Shown in pieces: positions 7,536 through 14,299 of a stretch of DNA of 36,023 nucleotides. A model generated the notes under the pieces. That model had not been told where the DNA came from, did no database searches, and was given only the letters and a program-made list of their open reading frames with translations. Origin of the DNA: Candidatus Saccharimonadota bacterium (GTDB taxonomy: Bacteria; Patescibacteriota; Saccharimonadia; Saccharimonadales; UBA10212); the NCBI GenBank assembly GCA_025934715.1, contig JAICWR010000005.1:1-36023 (forward strand), in the 5' to 3' direction. The translations under genes and the position numbers were made by a program. How positions within the stretch are numbered: position 1 is the first letter of the stretch; every line of letters begins with the position of its first letter.

Positions 7536-7549
7536 TTCCCTTTCGCTGT

Positions 7550-7555
7550 TATGAT
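7550..7555 (+). promoter_or_regulatory. -10 box of the gene at 7563
   Basis: TATGAT ends 7 nt before the ATG at 7563, which helps choose this start over in-frame ATGs at 7515, 7551 and 7557. Confidence 0.4.
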
Positions 7556-7562
7556 TATGCTT

Positions 7563-8156
7563 ATGAAAGAAATAGCCGCCAAGTTGGCAGAAATTTCAGT
7601 CCGGGCATGGCTGGTGTTGTTTCTTATCAGCAGCTTGGTCTGCATTGTGGCCCTCAGACACAATAACCAACAGATGGTCAAACTCCGCGACGCAGTCTAC
7701 GCCGCGGATAAGAACGGCGGAGATGTCAACGCGGCGCTCAATAACCTTAGCCACTACGTTTATGCCCACATGAACACCAACTTATCCGACGGGACCAGCG
7801 GGATCTATCCACCTATCCAGCTCCAATACACCTACCAGCGCCTGCTGCAAGCCCAGGCTGGCAAACTGCAGGAAGATAACCAGAAAGTTTATTCGGCCGC
7901 CCAAAATTATTGCCGGTCGATCGGCCAAAGCGTCTGGGGGTTGTCGACCATAACCTGCATCCAGAATTTTGTGGTGAACCACGGTGTGAAATCCACCGCC
8001 AACGTCAACATTCCCCAGGGATTATACGAATTCAACTTTGCCAGCCCGGCCTGGTCGCCCGACCTGGCCGGCTGGAGTCTGCTAGTCAGCTTTATCTCAC
8101 TGGTAGCCCTACTGGCAAAACTGGCCCACCGCAAGTATTTCACCCATAAAAAATAG
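7563..8156 (+). CDS. Two-pass membrane protein, unknown function
   Basis: A 197-residue protein starting MKEIAAKLAE. One membrane segment lies at about residues 14-34 and a second near the C-terminus at about 168-188. The roughly 130 residues between them probably face outside; they contain two cysteines (YCRSIG and TCIQNF) and polar, Asn/Gln-rich stretches. Not a recognised family. An in-frame start at 7515 would lie within the inverted repeat and is not preferred. The stop codon is embedded in the stem of a bidirectional terminator shared with the convergent gene. Confidence 0.65.
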   Translation: MKEIAAKLAEISVRAWLVLFLISSLVCIVALRHNNQQMVKLRDAVYAADKNGGDVNAALNNLSHYVYAHMNTNLSDGTSGIYPPIQLQYTYQRLLQAQAGKLQEDNQKVYSAAQNYCRSIGQSVWGLSTITCIQNFVVNHGVKSTANVNIPQGLYEFNFASPAWSPDLAGWSLLVSFISLVALLAKLAHRKYFTHKK

Positions 8157-8181
8157 GATCCTTTTCAAGGGACCCTATTTT
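8151..8181. terminator. Bidirectional terminator between convergent genes
   Basis: AAATAGGATCC (8151-8161) pairs with GGACCCTATTT (8170-8180) in an 11-bp stem with one A/C mismatch and an 8-nt loop. Both arms are flanked by A or T runs. Confidence 0.65.
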
Positions 8182-8190
8182 CATCTCCGG

Positions 8191-8823
8191 CTAAGGCTTG
8201 GTCGTGGTGTTGGTGTTGGTCTGGTTGGTGTTAGTCGGAGTGGTGCTCTGGGTGTTCGTCGTGCTGTTAGTCGATGACGAATTGTTGGTTGAGCAGTTCG
8301 GCCCGTTCGGGTTTTGCTGCTGGAACTGCTTGATGGCCTGGACGACCTTACCGCTGTCCTGCAGGTTTTCCCAAAAAGCGACCTGGTTGCGGTTAATGAT
8401 CATCTCATCTTCCGGCGAATGCAGCTGCTGACAGCCAAGCTTAGTCAACTGCGGGTTCGCGGCCTGATTATTACCTGTCGTTGAAGTAGTCAGGTAATAG
8501 ACATCCTTAAGGATGAAGTAGCTGGGAGCCAGCTTAGTGACGTGGCCAAAGTACGTGGTGTAGGCCACCGCGCCACTGGTCGCGCCGCCATTCAAGAAGA
8601 CAGCTTGATATTCGTTAGATTTGACTTGATTAGATTCACCAGTCGTCGTCGAGCTGCTGAAAATCAGCCAGCCGATAGCGACCAGCAGAACCAGAGCTGC
8701 TAGAGCGGTGAAAATGAACCACTCGATTCTCACTGCCCGGCCATTCCAATCAAAATGTTTATGCCGGTGCGAGCCTGCTGGCTGGGGTGCAGCGGATTGT
8801 CCGCCACGAGACATGTATTCCAT
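8191..8823 (-). CDS. Single-pass membrane protein with Thr/Asn-rich tail, unknown function
   Basis: A 210-residue protein. About 32 basic residues (SHRHKHFDWNGRAVRIEW) precede one membrane segment at about 34-55. An extracytoplasmic domain of about 100 residues contains one cysteine and aromatic-rich strands (TTYFGHVTKLAPSYFILKDVYYL). The last 35 residues are almost only Asn, Thr, Ser and Gln. Such tails are common in secreted proteins and suggest a surface-exposed linker or glycosylation target. The start at 8823 is supported by AAGGTGG 8 nt upstream; an internal ATG at 8814 is the alternative. Function not assignable. Confidence 0.65.
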   Translation of the reverse strand: MEYMSRGGQSAAPQPAGSHRHKHFDWNGRAVRIEWFIFTALAALVLLVAIGWLIFSSSTTTGESNQVKSNEYQAVFLNGGATSGAVAYTTYFGHVTKLAPSYFILKDVYYLTTSTTGNNQAANPQLTKLGCQQLHSPEDEMIINRNQVAFWENLQDSGKVVQAIKQFQQQNPNGPNCSTNNSSSTNSTTNTQSTTPTNTNQTNTNTTTKP

Positions 8824-8992
8824 GCGTTATACCACCTTTGTTATTTTTTAATACCCCACTATACTAACGCACTAATGCTTTAAGAGGCAAGGCTGATTCC
8901 TGTTGTACTTATGACCGGAGTATGGCTTAAGGAGAGTTCACAGGGGTTGAGCGGACAGAAAAGCCTGAGCTGGCTGGCACAGGGATTTAACA

Positions 8993-9026
8993 GGGCTTGA
9001 CAAGGGAAAAGCCCTCAGAGTATTTT
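8993..9026 (+). promoter_or_regulatory. Promoter with overlapping inverted repeat for the 67-residue gene
   Basis: The 241-nt gap between 8823 and 9065 ends with TTGACA (8997-9002), an 18-nt spacer and TATTTT (9021-9026). The -35 lies inside an inverted repeat, AGGGCTT (8993-8999) with AAGCCCT (9009-9015), a possible operator. A purine-rich ribosome site (GGAGAGAGGG, 9049-9058) precedes the ATG at 9065. In the rest of the gap I see only a weak 29-codon frame (8911-9000), which I do not call. Confidence 0.5.
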
Positions 9027-9064
9027 AGGGGTACCATTACTAATTAACGGAGAGAGGGAAGTAA

Positions 9065-9268
9065 ATGGCCTATAAGCACACTAACAGCAAGGGTGTTACC
9101 TACTACCTAAATGCCAAAGAGGTGACATTGCGGGGCGGTAAAACCCAAACTATCTACTATTTTTCTAAGGACGAGCGTAGCGACACTGGCGTTGATTTGC
9201 CAGGCGACCGCGTGGTCAACGAAAACCCGCGCAACGGCTTCCTGACCCTGAAGCGCAAAGACAAATAA
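9065..9268 (+). CDS. Small basic protein, KHTNSKG type, conserved in CPR bacteria
   Basis: A 67-residue basic protein beginning MAYKHTNSKGVTYYLN and ending NGFLTLKRKDK. From memory, close relatives of this sequence recur as an uncharacterised small protein in Saccharibacteria and other CPR genomes; this cannot be checked here. The alternation of short hydrophobic strands with Lys, Arg and Thr suggests a small beta-rich fold, perhaps nucleic-acid or ribosome binding (inference). It has a good -35/-10 pair, a purine-rich ribosome site and a strong terminator, so it is monocistronic and probably highly expressed. Confidence 0.8.
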   Translation: MAYKHTNSKGVTYYLNAKEVTLRGGKTQTIYYFSKDERSDTGVDLPGDRVVNENPRNGFLTLKRKDK

Positions 9269-9291
9269 CACTGGTTCACTAAACCGGCTAA

Positions 9292-9320
9292 ACACCCGCC
9301 CAGAGGGCGGGTGTTTTTTT
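9292..9320 (+). terminator. Strong intrinsic terminator
   Basis: ACACCCGCC (9292-9300) pairs with GGCGGGTGT (9306-9314) around a 5-nt loop, followed by seven consecutive T (9314-9320). Confidence 0.92.
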
Positions 9321-9327
9321 GCTCATG

Positions 9328-9333
9328 TATAAT
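9328..9333 (+). promoter_or_regulatory. -10 box of the ABC exporter operon
   Basis: A consensus TATAAT lies 10 nt before the ATG at 9344 and directly after the preceding terminator. Confidence 0.6.
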
Positions 9334-9343
9334 TTGGAAGAAC

Positions 9344-10102
9344 ATGGCGGACAGTATTGTTAAGGTTGATGACCTCCATAAGAGCTACAGCGGCCGTGAG
9401 GTCGTCAAAGGCATCTCGTTCGAAGTCAAAAGGGGTGAAACTTTCGGGATATTGGGGCCCAACGGAGCCGGCAAGACCACCACGCTGGAGATGATTGAAA
9501 CTCTGCGGCCCATAGATAAAGGGACTGTCACAGTCAGCGGCGTGAATGTGTCTAAAGACCCGCAAAAAGTTAAGTACATGATCGGCGTGCAGACCCAATC
9601 CACGGCTTTCATGGACAAGGTAAGACTCACTGAACTGCTGGAGCAGCAGGCGGCGGCTTACGGGGAACGCATCGACCCGCTTGAGCTGCTAAAAGAAGTG
9701 AACCTGGAAGAGAAATCCACTAGCTATATCGAGAACCTGTCGGGCGGCCAAAAACAGCGCTTCAGTATCGCCGCCGCCCTAGTGCACAAACCGAAGGTCT
9801 TTTTTCTGGATGAGCCAACGACCGGCCTTGACCCCCAGGCCCGCCGCCGGCTGTGGGACCTTATCAAATCAGTTAAAAGGCAAGGTATGACCGTGATTCT
9901 AACCACTCATTATATGGAAGAAGCCGAAGAGCTGTGCCAGCGGGTGGCGATCATGGACGAAGGGCAGATTGTGGCGCTCGACACTCCGGAGAAACTGATC
10001 CGGCAGCTGCTCAAACGCGGTTTTAAAAAAGAACGCAAGGTCGAACAGGCCAACCTTGAAGATGTGTTTTTAGACTTAACGGGTAAGGTATTGGGCACCT
10101 AG
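9344..10102 (+). CDS. ABC-2 type transporter, ATP-binding subunit
   Basis: A 252-residue nucleotide-binding domain. The Walker A loop is GPNGAGKT (38-45), the signature LSGGQKQR, Walker B KVFFLDEPTTGLDP, and the H-loop ILTTHYMEEAEEL. It resembles the DrrA/CcmA-like group that powers drug, lipid or polysaccharide export together with an ABC-2 permease, which is the next gene, 2 nt downstream. A longer start at 9311 lies within the terminator. The ATG at 9344, 10 nt after TATAAT, is preferred. The substrate is unknown. Confidence 0.93.
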   Translation: MADSIVKVDDLHKSYSGREVVKGISFEVKRGETFGILGPNGAGKTTTLEMIETLRPIDKGTVTVSGVNVSKDPQKVKYMIGVQTQSTAFMDKVRLTELLEQQAAAYGERIDPLELLKEVNLEEKSTSYIENLSGGQKQRFSIAAALVHKPKVFFLDEPTTGLDPQARRRLWDLIKSVKRQGMTVILTTHYMEEAEELCQRVAIMDEGQIVALDTPEKLIRQLLKRGFKKERKVEQANLEDVFLDLTGKVLGT

Positions 10103-10104
10103 CG

Positions 10105-11334
10105 ATGGGCAAAGTACTTCTTATCGTGGTGATAGTTCTGGTGGTGTTCCGCATTCTGTCCAAGAGGACACCTCTGCTGGCCTGTCTCTTTAAGCGCCAA
10201 AAACAGGCTAAAGTGAACACTTCCGCGCCTAAACACCGCCAGCTGTTCACTGTCTTGACCTTCGCCAAAGTCAGCATCCGGCGCTACTTTCGCGACCGGG
10301 TCGCCATTTTCTTCACAATTGCTTTTCCGCTCATATTCCTGCTGGTTTTCGGGCTGACCGGCAAAAACAACGACGTCACTTTCCATATCGGTTTGATCAA
10401 CCAAAGCCACAGCCGCTTTTCCCAAAAATTCGTCGAGCAAATCAGGAGCAGCAAGACCTATAGGATAGACGATAGCGTTAAAAATCTGTCCCAGGCCAAC
10501 CTTAAGATGGGCCGCAGTGAAATCGATGCGACCCTGGTGCTGCCGCCGGGCTTCGGGCAAACCAATAAGCAGGGTCTGCCCGCCGGGAAAGCCGTTATTT
10601 ATTATGACGAGAATAGCGCCCAAGCCGCCCAGACATTGCAATCCGTCCTGCAAGGCAAGTTCGAATCCATTAATGCCGGGCTGGTTAAGACTCCGGCTCC
10701 TTTTGGCGTGGTGGCTAAATCGACTAACACCAAAGGCTTGACCCGGCTGGACTACACGGTTTCGGGGCTGATCGGCTTTTCAATCATCGGCCTGGGGATT
10801 TTTGGCCCGGTCAACTACTTTCCCCAGATGAAGAAAGAGGGCGTTCTCCGCCGTCTGCACATAACGCCGCTGCGAGTCTGGCAATTCTTCATATCGAGCG
10901 TTTTATCTAACGCGGTGATCGGACTTATATCCATCGCCATAATGATCGCCGTGGCCTCGGCTTTCATGAACTTCACGATAGTCGGCAATTACTTCGAGCT
11001 GGCCGTGCTGCTGGTGTTTGGTATCCTGACGATCTTTGGCATTGGTTTGGCGATCGGCGGCTGGGCCAAGAACGAGAACCAGGCGGCGCCGTTGGCCAAC
11101 ATTATTGTTTTCCCGATGCTGTTTTTATCCGGCACCTTCTTTCCGCGTTTTTCGATGCCGGAGTGGCTGCAATACGTCACCGCCTTTTTGCCCCTGACGC
11201 CGATCATCGACGGTATCCGGATGATAGCCACAGAAGGGAAGCACCTCACCGAAATCGGCCCCCAGCTTGGGCTTATCGCCATCTGGGCGGTGATTATTTA
11301 TGCCATAGCCTTCAGAGTTTTCAGATGGGAATAA
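10105..11334 (+). CDS. ABC-2 type transporter permease
   Basis: A 409-residue membrane protein. An N-terminal hydrophobic segment (about 2-17) comes first. A cytoplasmic basic stretch follows, then a segment at about 66-86 (FTIAFPLIFLLVFGLTG), a large extracytoplasmic loop (about 90-215), and five further membrane segments towards the C-terminus. This is the layout of long ABC-2 permeases (YhgE/DrrB-like) that export through the ATPase encoded just upstream. The motifs VLRRLHITPLRVWQFF and PMLFLSGTFFPRFSMP are typical of ABC-2 permeases. The first hydrophobic segment before the usual start is unusual; an alternative start would lose it. The 3' end lies in a palindrome with a T run. Confidence 0.9.
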   Translation: MGKVLLIVVIVLVVFRILSKRTPLLACLFKRQKQAKVNTSAPKHRQLFTVLTFAKVSIRRYFRDRVAIFFTIAFPLIFLLVFGLTGKNNDVTFHIGLINQSHSRFSQKFVEQIRSSKTYRIDDSVKNLSQANLKMGRSEIDATLVLPPGFGQTNKQGLPAGKAVIYYDENSAQAAQTLQSVLQGKFESINAGLVKTPAPFGVVAKSTNTKGLTRLDYTVSGLIGFSIIGLGIFGPVNYFPQMKKEGVLRRLHITPLRVWQFFISSVLSNAVIGLISIAIMIAVASAFMNFTIVGNYFELAVLLVFGILTIFGIGLAIGGWAKNENQAAPLANIIVFPMLFLSGTFFPRFSMPEWLQYVTAFLPLTPIIDGIRMIATEGKHLTEIGPQLGLIAIWAVIIYAIAFRVFRWE

Positions 11335-11359
11335 TACTTAACAAGTTAAGTGTTTTTTA
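11333..11359 (+). terminator. AT-rich hairpin terminator after the ABC permease
   Basis: AATACTTAAC (11333-11342) pairs with GTTAAGTGTT (11345-11354; one mismatch) and continues into a run of T. It shares a 16-nt core with the palindrome at 1017-1038. Confidence 0.55.
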
Positions 11360-11384
11360 TCTTTAACCGATAACCCCTAAGCTT

Positions 11385-11390
11385 TATACT
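11385..11390 (+). promoter_or_regulatory. -10 box upstream of the murJ leader ORF
   Basis: TATACT ends 9 nt before the ATG at 11400, so transcription would start close to that ATG and about 45 nt before the murJ start. Confidence 0.45.
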
Positions 11391-11399
11391 AAGTTCAGC

Positions 11400-11447
11400 A
11401 TGACCAAAAATGCGGCTTCTATTTCTGTGCGGAGCCTTTGGCCGTGA
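11400..11447 (+). CDS. Possible 15-codon leader peptide coupled to murJ
   Basis: The frame reads MTKNAASISVRSLWP and stops at TGA (11445-11447). This TGA overlaps the GTG chosen as murJ start (GTGA at 11444-11447), and GGAG (11431-11434) lies 9 nt before that GTG. A leaderless mini-gene that terminates on the start codon of the next gene would allow translational coupling or attenuation. It is a small frame and could be chance. Confidence 0.35.
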   Translation: MTKNAASISVRSLWP

Positions 11448-13030
11448 AACAATGGCTGACACGGGCTAATCAAAGAGCTTCCCTTATAAACGCTGCGGCG
11501 TTACTGGTGGGCGCGTCATTGACCGGCCAGCTGCTGGGTTTCATCCGCACCCAGGTGGTTAATGGTAACTTCAACACCACCGGCCATATCACCACAGACG
11601 CTTATTTCGCCGCCTTTAAAATACCCGACTTCTTCTTTTACACGATCGCCGCCGGCGCCCTGGGCGTTGCCTTCATGCCCTTCTTAGCCGATAGGCTCCA
11701 TCAGGGTGACCGCCAATCCATTTGGAAGCTGACTTCCGGCTTGTTGAATTTTCTCGGCCTGCTGATGTTCGGCGTCGGTCTGGTCCTGCTGTTTTTTACC
11801 GAGCCGCTGCTGCGGATCGTGGTCGGCCATAACCTTAGCCCCGGCCAGACGCATGACGCCGTGGTGATAATGCGGCTGATCGCCTTCAACCCACTGCTTT
11901 TCACAATTTCGGGAGTGCTGACCAGTTTGCAGCAGACTTTCGGGCGGTTTTTCTTTTATGCCGTGGCGCCGATCGTATATAACGGCTGCATCATCGCCAG
12001 CGTCTATATCTTTAAAGATAATATCGGGCTTATCGGGTTGGGCTACGGGGCGCTGGCGGGCGCCGTGCTGCAGTTGCTGATTGTGCTGCTGGGGCTGGTG
12101 GGGATGCGCTTCCGCTACACCCCGTCAATTAATTTCAGCCCGACTTTCCGGCAAGTTTTGCGCAATTTGCCGCCACGGTCTATCGACCAGGGACTGGACT
12201 CCATCAATTCCATTGTCGAAACTAACCGTGCCAGCACGCTGACACCCGGCTCCATAACCGTTTACGAAAACGCCTACACGCTGCACTTGGCGCCGATTCT
12301 GCTGATTGGCACGGCCATTTCCACAGCGGCTTTTCCGCGGCTGAACGACCGGCTGGCCCAGGGGCGTCCAGACCTATTCAGGCGCGATTTCCTGATGGTG
12401 CTCAGAGCCATAATCTGGATTGTCGTGCCGGTGGTGGTTGTGACCTACTTTACCAGGGGTTACCTAGCGCGCCTGATCTTTAAAAATCCGCAGGCCGCCA
12501 TCGCCTCGACGTTAGGATTTTTAACGGGCGCCATCTTCTTCCGTACGATCTACGCCTTGATCAGCCGCTGGTTTTACGCCCAAAAAGACACCCGCACGCC
12601 GCTGTTCGTCTCGTTGTTCGCCATCGCGCTTAACATTTATCTGGCCTTCACTCTGGTGCGGGAATCCGGCGACGTCACCAGTCTGGCCATCGCCCAATCT
12701 ATCGTGGCCGCCGTGGAAGTGCTGATACTGGTTGGCATAATGCTTTATCGAGACCGCAAGCTGTTCGACGTGGAATTCTGGGGCGGCGTCAGCCGAATCC
12801 TTTCAGTCACCGGCTTCACCGTGCTTATCACCTACATCATGGTGCAGCTTATCCCGCTGAGCGTCACCGACCGTGGTTTTATCAAGTTGGCATCCAAGCT
12901 ACTGGCTATAATCATCCCGACTTTTGTCATGCACATCTGGCTGTCGTCGCTATTCGGCCTCGATGAGGTCCGGCCCGTTATCGACAAACTACGTAAGCTG
13001 GTGCTCAAACCGGTCCGTATAATCGACTGA
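11444..13030 (+). CDS. murJ: Lipid II flippase MurJ (MviN)
   Basis: A polytopic membrane protein of 528 residues from the GTG at 11444 (a TTG at 11438 would add two). It has about 13-14 hydrophobic segments. The N-terminal motif GQLLGFIRTQVVN and TDAYFAAFKIPDFFFYTIAAGALGVAFMP, seen in two parts, are hallmarks of MurJ, as is the internal NRASTLTPGSITVYENAY region. MurJ moves lipid II from the inner to the outer leaflet for peptidoglycan assembly. Length matches the family. With MurC, GH16 and the FtsB-like gene it indicates a working cell wall. Confidence 0.93.
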   Translation: MKQWLTRANQRASLINAAALLVGASLTGQLLGFIRTQVVNGNFNTTGHITTDAYFAAFKIPDFFFYTIAAGALGVAFMPFLADRLHQGDRQSIWKLTSGLLNFLGLLMFGVGLVLLFFTEPLLRIVVGHNLSPGQTHDAVVIMRLIAFNPLLFTISGVLTSLQQTFGRFFFYAVAPIVYNGCIIASVYIFKDNIGLIGLGYGALAGAVLQLLIVLLGLVGMRFRYTPSINFSPTFRQVLRNLPPRSIDQGLDSINSIVETNRASTLTPGSITVYENAYTLHLAPILLIGTAISTAAFPRLNDRLAQGRPDLFRRDFLMVLRAIIWIVVPVVVVTYFTRGYLARLIFKNPQAAIASTLGFLTGAIFFRTIYALISRWFYAQKDTRTPLFVSLFAIALNIYLAFTLVRESGDVTSLAIAQSIVAAVEVLILVGIMLYRDRKLFDVEFWGGVSRILSVTGFTVLITYIMVQLIPLSVTDRGFIKLASKLLAIIIPTFVMHIWLSSLFGLDEVRPVIDKLRKLVLKPVRIID

Positions 13031-13046
13031 ACCTCAATTGGTTCTA

Positions 13047-13075
13047 TTGACAATCTGTGCCATTGCCTCGATAGT
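13047..13075 (+). promoter_or_regulatory. Sigma70-like promoter of the GH16 gene
   Basis: Perfect TTGACA (13047-13052), a 17-nt spacer and GATAGT (13070-13075). This predicts a start near 13082 and a 25-nt leader, unlike most genes here. Confidence 0.55.
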
Positions 13076-13106
13076 TAAGCTGTAGCTCCCCGTAAAACAA
13101 AAACCA

Positions 13107-14255
13107 ATGGAACCGTTAAGGGCTTTGCTAGCCTCTGCTAAACCGCACTTGTGCGCGTTCGGCTTCGTCGCCGGAGCAGGTTATAAATTGCCACTGATCA
13201 CGGCGATTATCTTATTGACTGGCTCAGTGGGAATTGGCCTGACGGTCTACCACAGACAGCCGCACTCCAGGGCGCCGGGAACATCTTCAGGGTCGATCGC
13301 CGAAGGACCGGCCGCCACTAACACAACCGGGAACGGCCAGGCGCAATCCACCAAAAATGCCACTAAACCAAAAAACGGGGCCAAAAAGACCACCAGTGGC
13401 CCTTCATCTGCCACCGGCACTTCATCAGCGCAGTCCTCATCCGGTTCAGCTTCCGGCGGCTCGTCAGGGTCCGGCAGCGCCGGGGCCTGCAGCGGGTCTA
13501 TCCCAGCTGGATATACCAGTTTGGCTTTTTGCGACGATTTTAGCGGCACGGCCGGCTCAGCGCCGGACTCCAGCAAATGGAATGTATATGGAGGAACGAC
13601 GCCCAACCGCTGGGGCGAAGAGTGTTTCGTTAATGACCGACAGCATATTTACCAAGATGGCAGCGGCCATTTGGTGGAGACGGCCACCTCGAACCCCGGC
13701 GGGGTGCCCTGTAACAACGGCAGCGGCCTTTATGAATCCGGCGGCATGGACACCGGCAACTTCCCAAACCCGCTATTTTCTTTCCACTACGGCCAGGTGG
13801 AAGCTAAGATTAAAGTTCCTTGTGAGTCGGGCGCTGGTATGTGGCCGGCCTGGTGGATGACCGGGCCGAGTTGGCCTAATGGCGGCGAGATAGACATGCT
13901 CGAGATACTGAATAATGCCAACACCGGCTTTGACGCTAAGCAATCGGTGCATGGGGCTATCTCCGGCGGCGGGGTCTGGTCCATTGGCCACCATAACGTA
14001 TCAACCACTTTATGGTGCAATGCTTACCATATATACGGTTTGAACTGGTCGCCCAACAGGCTGGATTTCACTATCGACGGCACAGTTACCGCAACAACCA
14101 CTCCGGCCGATATGAAAACAGGGTGGATTTGGCCCTTTGAGTCTAACAGCGCGAAGCTATTCATCGACCTGCAGGTCGGCGGTTCGGGCGGCACGGTCGA
14201 TAATTCAACCCTGCCCCAGAGCATGCTGGTGGACTGGATAAGAATCTATCGGTAG
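13107..14255 (+). CDS. Membrane-anchored glycoside hydrolase family 16 protein
   Basis: A 382-residue protein. A hydrophobic anchor or signal segment lies at about residues 28-50, followed by a roughly 80-residue Ser/Gly/Thr/Lys-rich linker and then a catalytic beta-jelly-roll (about 130-382). The GH16 active-site motif is complete: GEIDMLE with Glu261 (nucleophile), Asp263 and Glu266 (acid/base). Supporting motifs are FHYGQVEAKIKVPCESGAGMW (in part), WPAWWMTG and the closing MLVDWIRIYR. GH16 enzymes cleave beta-1,3/1,4-glucans and galactans such as laminarin, lichenan, agar and carrageenan; the substrate cannot be told. The active domain would sit outside the cell, tethered by a flexible linker. 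Confidence 0.93.
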   Translation: MEPLRALLASAKPHLCAFGFVAGAGYKLPLITAIILLTGSVGIGLTVYHRQPHSRAPGTSSGSIAEGPAATNTTGNGQAQSTKNATKPKNGAKKTTSGPSSATGTSSAQSSSGSASGGSSGSGSAGACSGSIPAGYTSLAFCDDFSGTAGSAPDSSKWNVYGGTTPNRWGEECFVNDRQHIYQDGSGHLVETATSNPGGVPCNNGSGLYESGGMDTGNFPNPLFSFHYGQVEAKIKVPCESGAGMWPAWWMTGPSWPNGGEIDMLEILNNANTGFDAKQSVHGAISGGGVWSIGHHNVSTTLWCNAYHIYGLNWSPNRLDFTIDGTVTATTTPADMKTGWIWPFESNSAKLFIDLQVGGSGGTVDNSTLPQSMLVDWIRIYR

Positions 14256-14286
14256 CCAATCGACTCACCGATGGGGTCCACTGCTA

Positions 14287-14292
14287 TATAAT
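14287..14292 (+). promoter_or_regulatory. -10 box of lepA
   Basis: A consensus TATAAT ends 7 nt before the ATG at 14300. Confidence 0.6.
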
Positions 14293-14299
14293 TACAGGG

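Noticed and set aside
8911-9000. 29-codon frame starting MTGVWLKESS in the gap before 9065
   Set aside because: No ribosome site and no -10 at the right distance. Its end overlaps the -35 and inverted repeat of the next gene.
10099-10653. 184-codon minus-strand frame across the ABC permease start
   Set aside because: It lies opposite a well-supported permease gene and has no recognisable domain or promoter.
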